29,667 nt of DNA from JAYOFM01 sp038117225. GTDB lineage: Bacteria; Pseudomonadota; Alphaproteobacteria; Rhodospirillales; Casp-alpha2. The stretch is from NCBI GenBank assembly GCA_038117225.1, contig JAYOFM010000039.1, positions 1-29,667 of the forward strand, in the 5' to 3' direction. The notes below the pieces were generated by a model. That model ran no database searches. It was not told where the DNA came from and worked only from the letters and a program-made list of their open reading frames with translations. The position numbers and the translations under genes are program-made. Of this stretch, positions 13,792-21,277 are shown piece by piece. Each line of letters opens with the position of its first letter. Position 1 is the stretch's first letter.

Positions 13792-15492
13792 ATGTCCGCT
13801 GAATCGTCGCCGCGAGTCCTCTTGCGCGCCTATGTGTTACTTCTGATCGCGGTGGCGGTGGCCGTTTCCGTGTGGCGTTTTCATACATTCGACGACATCG
13901 ATCTGCGCGCCGATCAGGCGGCGATCATGGTCTGGTTGCAGAATATCCATGACGCCGAGCGTGCACTTCCGATGCCCTTGCCCGATGCCAGTTGGTTAAA
14001 GTCATTGGAAGCGGATGAGCGAAGCTTTCTCAACGTGGTGTTGAAGCCGATCTATACTGGTCACCAGCACATTTTCATGGTCGTGACCGTGAGCCTGTTA
14101 GCCGCGGTGATGCTCTTTACCGGAACCGGATTCGCCGCTCAGCTGGGAGTCACGGTGATATCCGCGGGGTTGGTCATCGTTGCCGTTGGACTGTTTCCAT
14201 TGGCCTTGCCCGGGATATCGCGGTCGCGAGCCATTGCGATGGGCGCCGCCAGTGCCTCTCTGGTGGCGATGAATTCGTTCCTCAATATATTCGCGGCGTT
14301 TAGCGTTCATAATGTAGCGGTCGCGTTGATGGTCGGGGCGATGGCAGTCGTCGCCTGCTGGGTTGCCAAGGGTGATGATCGGCGCGCGCTGGGCTGGGCC
14401 GTCACGGCGTCGCTGATCGCCATCTATAGCAACCACGCGAATGTCCTATTCGTGCCGACGACGGCGGTGGTTGCGGTTTTAGTATCGGGTACCGGGCCGT
14501 TTTCCACCCGCATCGCGCGGGCCTTCAGGTATGGCTGTTGGATTATCGTTGGTCTGATCCCGCCGTTGGTCCTCGTCGCCGTGACCAAGGCGCGCGGACT
14601 GGGAATTCCCAACAAGCAGGATTTTTCGGCACTTTTGGTGGAGGCGTTCAGGGATCCGAGCGGAGATTACTGGGCCTATCTGCCGGCACGGGCCTGGGGT
14701 TGGCTCGAGGCCATGGACGGCGTGTTCTCGGGTGCTGGGTTGCTGCTCGGCGCGGCCGGACTTTTGATGCTCGCCATGCGCTATCGAGTGCGGGTTCCGC
14801 TGGTGTTTGTTGCGTTGCAATTCCTGATTTGCGTGTTGTTGCCGATCGTCACCCAGTACGACCGCACGGCGGCTTACGTGGTGCCAATGCTGGCTCTCGG
14901 CGTCGGTGTTGCAATGGTCGAGGCGCTCGCCGGATTGCGCTCTCGCGATGGTCGTTTGCCTGGCCCGGCCGTGGTCATGGCATTGGCGGCGGTCATGGTG
15001 TTCGCGGGCCACGCAACTCGCGATGTCCCGCGCCTGATAAATCCGGAACGCACATTATTCTGGGGCAAGAGCCTCGATAGCCGAGGCCTGCAAAAAGCAA
15101 TGACCGCCGATATCGAGCGTCTGTTGCCCGGACAGGTTAATCTGGTTCCGTTGAACACGGCTATCGGCCAACGGTTTCAGGCATTGCGTACGCGGCCCGT
15201 GGGCGAAATCACGATCTTCAAACCCCTTGACCTGTTGGCGCGGCGCAAGCAGGCGGGAACGTTGGACGACTACATTCGCGACCGCAGGCTGGTCCTCGAC
15301 AAGGCTCGCCCGCTGTTCATCCTTGCCAATGACAGGGATTTGGCCCCCACCATCACAGCAACGGTCGCGGCGACACTCTGCCATTCAGTTCTGGCCCGAT
15401 GCGGGACTGCGCGCCTTGAAGAAATCGGACGCTGGAAGCGGACGCATTTCATGCTCGGTGCGCCGGTTCTCTACCGTTTGATCGACAATTGA
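13792..15492 (+). CDS. Large polytopic membrane protein of unknown function
   Basis: 566 residues from the ATG at 13792; the open frame extends upstream, but that part lies within the DUF1194 gene. About ten hydrophobic segments span residues 10-420, beginning with RAYVLLLIAVAVAVSVW, and a soluble C-terminal domain of roughly 130 residues follows. After helix 1 comes an acidic loop (TFDDIDLRADQAAIMVWLQ) and later YTGHQHIFMV before helix 2. An acidic first periplasmic loop is a feature of GT-C-fold glycosyltransferases that use lipid-linked sugars, but I cannot recognise a specific family, so this is only a possibility. The C-terminal domain has an even mix of charged residues and ends LYRLID. 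It is probably co-transcribed with DUF1194 and convergent with gcvP, 7 bases away. Confidence 0.75.
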   Translation: MSAESSPRVLLRAYVLLLIAVAVAVSVWRFHTFDDIDLRADQAAIMVWLQNIHDAERALPMPLPDASWLKSLEADERSFLNVVLKPIYTGHQHIFMVVTVSLLAAVMLFTGTGFAAQLGVTVISAGLVIVAVGLFPLALPGISRSRAIAMGAASASLVAMNSFLNIFAAFSVHNVAVALMVGAMAVVACWVAKGDDRRALGWAVTASLIAIYSNHANVLFVPTTAVVAVLVSGTGPFSTRIARAFRYGCWIIVGLIPPLVLVAVTKARGLGIPNKQDFSALLVEAFRDPSGDYWAYLPARAWGWLEAMDGVFSGAGLLLGAAGLLMLAMRYRVRVPLVFVALQFLICVLLPIVTQYDRTAAYVVPMLALGVGVAMVEALAGLRSRDGRLPGPAVVMALAAVMVFAGHATRDVPRLINPERTLFWGKSLDSRGLQKAMTADIERLLPGQVNLVPLNTAIGQRFQALRTRPVGEITIFKPLDLLARRKQAGTLDDYIRDRRLVLDKARPLFILANDRDLAPTITATVAATLCHSVLARCGTARLEEIGRWKRTHFMLGAPVLYRLIDN

Positions 15493-15499
15493 CGATGCT

Positions 15500-18397
15500 T
15501 TATTCCGCCGCATCCCGATAATCGTCGATCGCCGGACATGAGCACACCAGATTGCGGTCGCCGTGAGCGTTGTCGATGCGGCCGACGGCGGGCCAGTACT
15601 TTGATTCCGCCAGGCCAGCGGCCGGAAAACCGGCGACCGCGCGGCTGTAGGGATGCTCCCAGGTATCGCCGGCAACGATGTCCAAGGTGTGGGGTGAATT
15701 GATCAGCGGGTTGTCATCGACGGGCCAGTCTCCAGCGGCAATCTTCTGCGCCTCATCGTGAATGCCGATCATGGCATCGATGAAACGGTCCAGTTCTTCC
15801 TTCGGTTCCGACTCTGTCGGCTCCATCATCAATGTGTGCATCACCGGCCATGACATGGTCGGGCTATGGAAGCCGTAATCCATCAATCGCTTGGCGATAT
15901 CGTCGACCGTCAGATTCGCGGCATCCTGAATCGGACGGGTGTCGATGATGCACTCGTGAGCGACAAAGCCACCAGGGCCGGTGTAGAGAATGTCGTAGTG
16001 GCCGGCGAGGCGCTTGGCGACATAGTTGGCGCTGAGGATGGCCACCTGGGTCGCGCGTGTCAGGCCCGCACCGCCCATCATGGCGATGTAGGCGTAGGAA
16101 ATTGGCAGAATGCTGGCCGAGCCCCAGGGGGCGGCAGCGATGGCGCCGATGCCGCCGTCGGGGGTGCACGGCGGCCCCGCTTCCGGGACCAGCGGGTGAC
16201 CAGGCAGGAATGGCGCCAAGCGCTCGACGACGCCGATGGGGCCGACGCCGGGACCACCACCGCCATGCGGGATGCAGAAGGTTTTATGCAAATTCATGTG
16301 CATGACGTCGGGGCCGATATGGCCGGGTTTGCAGATGCCGACGAGGGCCTGCAGGTTGGCGCCATCCATATAGACGAGGCCACCGGCGTCGTGCACGACG
16401 GTACAGATGTCGCGAATACCTTCCTCGAACACACCGTGGGTCGACGGGTAGGTGACCATCAGGGCGGCAAGGTTGTCGGCATGTTCGGTTGTCTTGGCTC
16501 GCAGGTCATTGAGAGAGATGTCGCCGTTATCGCTGCATTCAACGATGACGACGCGCATGTTGGCCATCACCGCCGATGCCGGGTTGGTGCCGTGGGCGGA
16601 AGACGGAATCAGGCAGACGTTTCGGTGGTCGTCGCCACGGCTGTGGTGATAGTGGCGAATGGTCAACAGGCCCGCATACTCTCCCTGCGACCCCGCATTG
16701 GGTTGTAGCGATACGGCGTGGAAGCCGGTGATGTCGATCAGCATAGCCTCGAAGCGCCGAATTAGGTCCATTAGGCCTTCGCACTGATCAAGCGGCGCGA
16801 ACGGGTGTTTCTGGCCGAAACCTGGCCAGGTGATGGGAATCATCTCGCTCGCGGCATTGAGCTTCATGGTGCACGAGCCAAGCGGAATCATGGCGCGGTT
16901 GAGGGCCAGGTCCTTTTCCTCTAGGCGGCGCAGATAGCGCATCATTGCCGTTTCCGAGCGATGTTCATGGAACACCGGGTGGGTCAGGTAATCCGATGTT
17001 CGGCGCAGGGCGGCGGGAATTCCGTCCGGCGCGCCGGCGTCATCAATTTCGGAGACAGCGCCGTCGCTGATCAGTTCCAGTAGGTTGACGACATCTTCCG
17101 TGGTAATGATCTCGTTGAGCGCAAGGCCGATACGGCTGCCGTCCATATGGCGCAGATTGAAACCGGCATCGACGGCGCGGCGATGCACGGCGGCCGCAGT
17201 CTTGGCCGTGCCGACGTCGATCACGATGCTGTCGAACCAGGATTTGTTGACGATCTCGATCCCATCCCCGGCGAGGCCATGGGCCAGGGCGGACGTCAGC
17301 CGGTGAACACGCTCTGCGATGCGCCGAATGCCGTCGGGGCCGTGATAAACGGCAAAGAATCCGGCGACGTTCGCCAGCAGCACTTGTGCCGTGCAGATGT
17401 TGCTGGTCGCCTTTTCGCGGCGAATGTGCTGCTCGCGCGTTTGCAGCGCCATGCGGAACGCCTGGCGCCCCTGGGCATCGACGGATACGCCGATGATGCG
17501 GCCTGGCACCGACCGTTTGTAGGCCTCGCGTGTACCCATGAAGGCGGCGTGCGGGCCGCCGAACCCGGGCGGCACCCCGAAGCGCTGCGACGAGCCGACG
17601 ACGATGTCGGCACCCCATTCGCCGGGGGGCGCAACCACGGCCAGTGCTAGCAAATCGGTCGCCACGGTGACCAGCCCACCGGCGTCGTGCAGGCTATCGA
17701 CCAAAGGCGCGTAGTCCGGCAGTTCTCCGTCGACGGTCGGATACTGCAGAACGGCGCCAAAGTACATCTCGGGGTCGATATCCCTGAGTGGATCGCCGAC
17801 CACGACCTCAATGCCAAGCGGTTCCGCCCGGGTCTTGATGACGGCGATGGTTTGCGGCAGACAATCGGCGGCGACGAACAACCGATCGCTCTTCGACTTG
17901 CCGACGCGCTTCATCAGCGTCATGGCCTCGGCCGCCGCCGTCGCCTCATCCAACAGCGAGGCATTGGCCAGTTCGGTGCCCGTTAAGTCCATGACCAACT
18001 GCTGATAGTTGAGCAATGCTTCCAGACGTCCTTGGCTGATTTCCGCCTGATAGGGTGTGTAGGCCGTGTACCAGCCGGGGTTTTCGATCACGTTGCGCAG
18101 GATCACCGATGGCGTGTGCGTGTCATGGTAGCCAAGCCCAATCAGCGATTTCATGACGCGGTTGCGGGCCTCGAGGGCGTGCATATCGGCCATCAGTTCG
18201 GCCTCGGTCATCGGTTCGAAATCGAGCGGCTCGTCCGTTCGAATCACCGGAGGCACGGCAGCGTCGATCAAGGCCTCCAGGCTGTCGGCGCCGACAACCT
18301 CCAGCATCTCCGCGATTTCGTTCTCGCCGGGGCCGATATGGCGGTGTTGAAACTCTTCTGTATAGGCAAGATCTTCAAGGCTCGGGCTGTCGGACAT
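15500..18397 (-). CDS. gcvP: Glycine dehydrogenase (decarboxylating), P-protein
   Basis: A 965-residue single-chain P-protein, the PLP-dependent subunit that decarboxylates glycine and passes the aminomethyl group to the lipoyl arm of GcvH. Both halves of the fused (homodimeric) form are present, unlike the split GcvPA/PB form of many Gram-positives. The N-terminal half starts near FQHRHIGPGENEIAEML and contains LLNYQQLVMDLTGTELANAS. The C-terminal half carries the PLP lysine in NLHKTFCIPHGGGGPGVG (Lys705), close to its position in E. coli. Other typical segments are LGSCTMKLNAA and YPSTHGVFEE. It is the third gene of the gcvT-gcvH-gcvP operon, 40 bases after gcvH. Confidence 0.98.
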   Translation of the reverse strand: MSDSPSLEDLAYTEEFQHRHIGPGENEIAEMLEVVGADSLEALIDAAVPPVIRTDEPLDFEPMTEAELMADMHALEARNRVMKSLIGLGYHDTHTPSVILRNVIENPGWYTAYTPYQAEISQGRLEALLNYQQLVMDLTGTELANASLLDEATAAAEAMTLMKRVGKSKSDRLFVAADCLPQTIAVIKTRAEPLGIEVVVGDPLRDIDPEMYFGAVLQYPTVDGELPDYAPLVDSLHDAGGLVTVATDLLALAVVAPPGEWGADIVVGSSQRFGVPPGFGGPHAAFMGTREAYKRSVPGRIIGVSVDAQGRQAFRMALQTREQHIRREKATSNICTAQVLLANVAGFFAVYHGPDGIRRIAERVHRLTSALAHGLAGDGIEIVNKSWFDSIVIDVGTAKTAAAVHRRAVDAGFNLRHMDGSRIGLALNEIITTEDVVNLLELISDGAVSEIDDAGAPDGIPAALRRTSDYLTHPVFHEHRSETAMMRYLRRLEEKDLALNRAMIPLGSCTMKLNAASEMIPITWPGFGQKHPFAPLDQCEGLMDLIRRFEAMLIDITGFHAVSLQPNAGSQGEYAGLLTIRHYHHSRGDDHRNVCLIPSSAHGTNPASAVMANMRVVIVECSDNGDISLNDLRAKTTEHADNLAALMVTYPSTHGVFEEGIRDICTVVHDAGGLVYMDGANLQALVGICKPGHIGPDVMHMNLHKTFCIPHGGGGPGVGPIGVVERLAPFLPGHPLVPEAGPPCTPDGGIGAIAAAPWGSASILPISYAYIAMMGGAGLTRATQVAILSANYVAKRLAGHYDILYTGPGGFVAHECIIDTRPIQDAANLTVDDIAKRLMDYGFHSPTMSWPVMHTLMMEPTESEPKEELDRFIDAMIGIHDEAQKIAAGDWPVDDNPLINSPHTLDIVAGDTWEHPYSRAVAGFPAAGLAESKYWPAVGRIDNAHGDRNLVCSCPAIDDYRDAAE

Positions 18398-18437
18398 GGT
18401 GTGCTCCCTAATCGGCGCGACAATGGATGGACGCGGC

Positions 18438-18809
18438 TTAGTTCTCGGCGGCGAACTTCTTGTATTCGTTGGCGTCCATCAGTTCATCGAGTTCAGCGGC
18501 GTCGGCGATGCTGATCTTGAATATCCAACCTTCGCCCTCGGCGTCGTCATTAATACGGGTCGGCGCGCCGTCTAGGTCGTCGTTGACCTCCGTAATCTCG
18601 CCGGAAACGGGGGCATAAATTTCGCTTGCCGCCTTCACCGACTCGATGACCGCCGCTTCATCGCCCATGGCCAGCGATTTGCCGATCTCGGGAAGTTCGA
18701 CAAATACCAACTCGCCCAGTTGTTCCTGCGCGTGCTCGGTGATGCCGACGGTCCCGATATCTCCATCAACGGAAACCCACTCATGGTTTTCGGAATATTT
18801 GGTGGTCAT
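18438..18809 (-). CDS. gcvH: Glycine cleavage system H protein
   Basis: 123 residues. It is the lipoyl carrier that shuttles the aminomethyl group between GcvP, GcvT and dihydrolipoamide dehydrogenase. The lipoylated lysine is Lys59 in VIESVKAASEIYAPVSG, and the N-terminal MTTKYSENHEWV is family-typical. Two adjacent ATG codons exist (18812 and 18809); the second has GGGGAG at a better spacing of about six bases and gives the usual start. A much longer upstream reading frame overlaps gcvT and is not coding. It is the second gene of the gcv operon, starting 34 bases after the gcvT stop. Confidence 0.97.
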   Translation of the reverse strand: MTTKYSENHEWVSVDGDIGTVGITEHAQEQLGELVFVELPEIGKSLAMGDEAAVIESVKAASEIYAPVSGEITEVNDDLDGAPTRINDDAEGEGWIFKISIADAAELDELMDANEYKKFAAEN

Positions 18810-18843
18810 CATGATCTCCCCTGTTGTTCCATTGGTAACGGGC

Positions 18844-19968
18844 TCAGCCCTTGAAGTAGTGATGTTCGGTGAATGGCATCCGGACGATGCGGCCAGGGCG
18901 CGGTTTGCCGCGCACCAACAGATCGACCTCGGTGTCGATCGCCGCATGCTCGGCAGTGACGTAACCCATGGCGATGGGGCCGTCGACGCTGGGACCGAAT
19001 CCCCCCGATGTGACGTGCCCGATGATGTTGCCGGATTTCGTCGCGATCTCGGTGCCCTCGCGTGCCGGTGCGGCGCCATCGGGTTTCAAGCCGACGCGTC
19101 GTCGTTCCGGTCCATTGGCGATTTGGCCAAGTATGACGTCGGCACCGGCGAAGCCGCCTTGTTCGCGGCGTCGGGGGCCGATGGTCCAGCGCAGGCCCGC
19201 CTCGATCGGGGTCGTGGTTTCGTCGATGTCGTTTCCGTACAGGCAGAGCCCGGCTTCCAGGCGCAGCGTATCTCGCGCGCCCAATCCGATGGGCATGACC
19301 CGCTCATCACCGGCCAGCAGCTCGGCAAGGTCTTCGGCGGCATCGGCGGGGACCGAGATTTCATACCCGTCCTCGCCCGTATAACCGGAGCGCGTGATCA
19401 GGCACGGGACAACATTAATATGCAGTTCCGCGGCGCTCATGAAACTCATCAAGCGGGCTGGCGCGGCCAGCTCGTGCAGCACATCGGCCGCGGCTGGTCC
19501 CTGCAGCGCGATCAACGCGTGGTCCTGGCGAAGTTCCAGTTCCCCGTCGTCGGCTAGTGTTTCGGCCAACAGGCCGAAATCATGATCCCGGCGCGATGCA
19601 TTGACGACCACGAACAAGCGGTCACCCAGATTGGTGACCATCAGATCGTCGAGGATGCCACCGGCATCGTTGGTGAACATGGTGTAGCGCACATGACCAG
19701 GCGCAAGGCCGGCAATGTCGCCCGGGACGACGCGTTCCAAGGCTGCTACTGCACCGTCGCCGCCGTGAATGAATGCCTGGCCCATGTGGGAGACGTCGAA
19801 CAGACCGGCCTGGGCGCGGGTATGGCGGTGTTCAGCCATGATGCCGGGTTCATACTGAATCGGCATGGCGTGACCGGCAAAAGGTACCATCTTGGCTTGG
19901 TGTCGCCGATGAAAGCCATCAAGCGGGGTCGTCAAAAGATCGGTGGGGTCTTCGGCTTTGGCATTCAC
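18844..19968 (-). CDS. gcvT: Glycine cleavage system aminomethyltransferase, T-protein
   Basis: 374 residues. GcvT transfers the methylene carbon from the aminomethyl-lipoyl group of GcvH to tetrahydrofolate and releases ammonia. Typical segments are LFDVSHMGQAFIHG, YTMFTNDAGGILDDL (containing the folate-binding aspartate region), ITRSGYTGEDGYEI and LGARDTLRLEAGLCLYG, plus the C-terminal GYVTAEHA and KGRPRPGRIV-like end. Translation most likely starts at a GTG (19968) with GGAG about nine bases upstream. It is the first gene of the operon and directly downstream of the tandem glycine riboswitch. Confidence 0.97.
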   Translation of the reverse strand: MNAKAEDPTDLLTTPLDGFHRRHQAKMVPFAGHAMPIQYEPGIMAEHRHTRAQAGLFDVSHMGQAFIHGGDGAVAALERVVPGDIAGLAPGHVRYTMFTNDAGGILDDLMVTNLGDRLFVVVNASRRDHDFGLLAETLADDGELELRQDHALIALQGPAAADVLHELAAPARLMSFMSAAELHINVVPCLITRSGYTGEDGYEISVPADAAEDLAELLAGDERVMPIGLGARDTLRLEAGLCLYGNDIDETTTPIEAGLRWTIGPRRREQGGFAGADVILGQIANGPERRRVGLKPDGAAPAREGTEIATKSGNIIGHVTSGGFGPSVDGPIAMGYVTAEHAAIDTEVDLLVRGKPRPGRIVRMPFTEHHYFKG

Positions 19969-20048
19969 GAGGCTCTACTCCAGAGTCAGCAGTGGCGACC
20001 TCCGCCCGATGCCGCCGACCAACCGGCCAACTGCCCTTGCGGTACTCG

Positions 20049-20280
20049 CCCCCTCTGTCTCCAAACCTGAAAGATTCACTCACCGTGAAGGGCATCTCAT
20101 GAGACACCGCGGCCAGTTTACATCTTCGGTGGAGCGTCCAGATCGATCGATCTTGTTACCGGACGCTCACTTTCCAGAGCCTCATCCCACTACGGTCCTG
20201 CATGCCTGAGAGTTTCCGGGGCGGTTGCTCCTTCGGCGTCGATTCAGCCGGCTCTTGTGCCGATCAGATCGATCTCTCCC
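20049..20280 (-). ncRNA. Tandem glycine riboswitch (gcvT element)
   Basis: Two glycine aptamers are visible in the leader on the minus strand. Aptamer 1 (20280-20205) opens with GGGAGAG, contains GCCGAAGGAGCAA and closes with ACTCTCAGG. Aptamer 2 (about 20179-20049) starts CTCTGGAAAG, contains the core CACCGAAGATGTAA, then CTTTCAGG and the closing GACAGAGGGGG. The last strand pairs with the opening CTCTGG. The pair forms the known cooperative glycine-sensing leader that usually switches the gcv operon on when glycine is plentiful. The core of aptamer 2 reads GAUGUAA rather than the more common GGGGCAA or GGAGCAA, and it has a long variable arm. About 80 bases separate it from the gcvT start and would hold the expression platform; I see no U-rich terminator there, so control may act on translation. 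Confidence 0.93.
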
Positions 20281-20319
20281 GCAGTGGTATTGCGAGGATG
20301 CCCCATGGGGACTACCTAA

Positions 20320-20349
20320 ACTATCACACGTGTCCGTCGACGCGGTCAA
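20320..20349 (-). promoter_or_regulatory. Promoter of the gcv operon
   Basis: TTGACC (20349-20344), 18 bases, GATAGT (20325-20320) on the minus strand; transcription would begin near 20313, about 30 bases before the first aptamer. Confidence 0.6.
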
Positions 20350-20359
20350 CCGGTGTCGT

Positions 20360-20950
20360 TCATTGGCTCCGCAGCCGCGAGGCGCGGAGCTTGCGATTGT
20401 ACTCAAGCTGCTCGCGGTTCAATACGAACCCGGTAAATAGTAGGAAATTGCGGCCATCCTGTCCGGCCTTCAGCGGGACTTCCAAGACGACCTTCTCCGC
20501 CGTGATGGATTGTCGGTTCTGATTACCGGCAAAACTTACGCGCAACGACAACTCCTCGCGATAGAGGATATTCTTGTCCGCGTCGGTCACGGCAATAAAG
20601 AATGGATAGGCGGCTTGCCGGTTCCGGTTGGCGGGGCCTCGTTCAACCTCCATTTGCACCGCCATGTCGACATCCACGTGGCCGGCATTGGTATCGCGAT
20701 TGATGGAATATTTGCAGGCGGTCTGCATGTTGACGATGCGGCCCGAAAACTCGACGTCAATCAGATCCCGCCCCGTTCCTGCTCGAAAGGCGACAATCTG
20801 CGCAGAATCGGCCGGGATGACGTAGGTTGGGCATGGCAGTAGGACCGGCTCCTCGAAAACATTGGTGATGTTGCTGACTGTGTCGCAGGCGCTCAGCCCC
20901 GAAATCAGCGCGACAGCCGCGAGGCGGCGCCAGACCATACCCGTGCTCAC
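20360..20950 (-). CDS. Conserved lipoprotein of unknown function
   Basis: 196 residues from a GTG at 20950, with AGGAG seven bases upstream. The N-terminus WRRLAAVALISGLSAC ends in a lipobox (LSAC, Cys22), so a lipid-anchored periplasmic protein is predicted. The mature part begins DTVSNITNVFEEPVLLPCPTYVIPADSAQ. It then contains beta-rich segments (VDVDMAVQMEVERG, YPFFIAVTDADKNILYREEL), compatible with an immunoglobulin-like sandwich. I recall similar alphaproteobacterial lipoproteins but no assigned function. The last codons form a 7-bp inverted repeat (GCTCCGC/GCGGAGC, 20366-20390) that might act as a weak terminator before the gcv promoter. It starts 15 bases after the CDGSH gene and is likely co-transcribed with it. 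Confidence 0.82.
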   Translation of the reverse strand: MSTGMVWRRLAAVALISGLSACDTVSNITNVFEEPVLLPCPTYVIPADSAQIVAFRAGTGRDLIDVEFSGRIVNMQTACKYSINRDTNAGHVDVDMAVQMEVERGPANRNRQAAYPFFIAVTDADKNILYREELSLRVSFAGNQNRQSITAEKVVLEVPLKAGQDGRNFLLFTGFVLNREQLEYNRKLRASRLRSQ

Positions 20951-20965
20951 GCGACCGCTCCTGAT

Positions 20966-21205
20966 CTACAACGATGAATGGGTGCCATCGCAATAAGGCT
21001 GGCCATCGGTTCGCTTGCAGCCACACAGGTAAACTGTCCCGGTTTCCTTGGCCTCGAACACGACGGGCAGCATGCCGACAGCCGTATGGCTACCGTCGCA
21101 ATACGGCTGTGACTTTGAATGGCCGCAGGAACACCACGCGTACCGGCGTCCTTCCTGAACCTCAACCGCATAGGGCTCCTTCTGGGCAATTTTTGGGTCG
21201 CTCAT
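20966..21205 (-). CDS. Double-CDGSH iron-sulfur domain protein
   Basis: 79 residues with two complete CDGSH-type 2Fe-2S sites: Cys25, Cys27, Cys36, His40 in CSCGHSKSQPYCDGSH, and Cys61, Cys63, Cys72, His76 in CGCKRTDGQPYCDGTH. The three-cysteine, one-histidine coordination is diagnostic of the family related to mitoNEET/Miner2, whose bacterial members are small redox or cluster-transfer proteins. It has no signal peptide and no membrane segment, so it is cytosolic. The gene lies between a lipoprotein gene and a PG-binding-domain gene on the same strand, 15 and 72 bases away. The partner is unknown. Confidence 0.93.
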   Translation of the reverse strand: MSDPKIAQKEPYAVEVQEGRRYAWCSCGHSKSQPYCDGSHTAVGMLPVVFEAKETGTVYLCGCKRTDGQPYCDGTHSSL

Positions 21206-21277
21206 GGCGTCGTCCTTCGGTTGCGATACGCGGGCGCGACTGTAGAGGAGGCCGCTGTGGCCGGCAAGCGGGCGCGA

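Noticed and set aside
18810..19079. Upstream extension of the gcvH frame
   Set aside because: It overlaps the gcvT coding sequence and has a composition unlike GcvH; the start at 18809 is standard.
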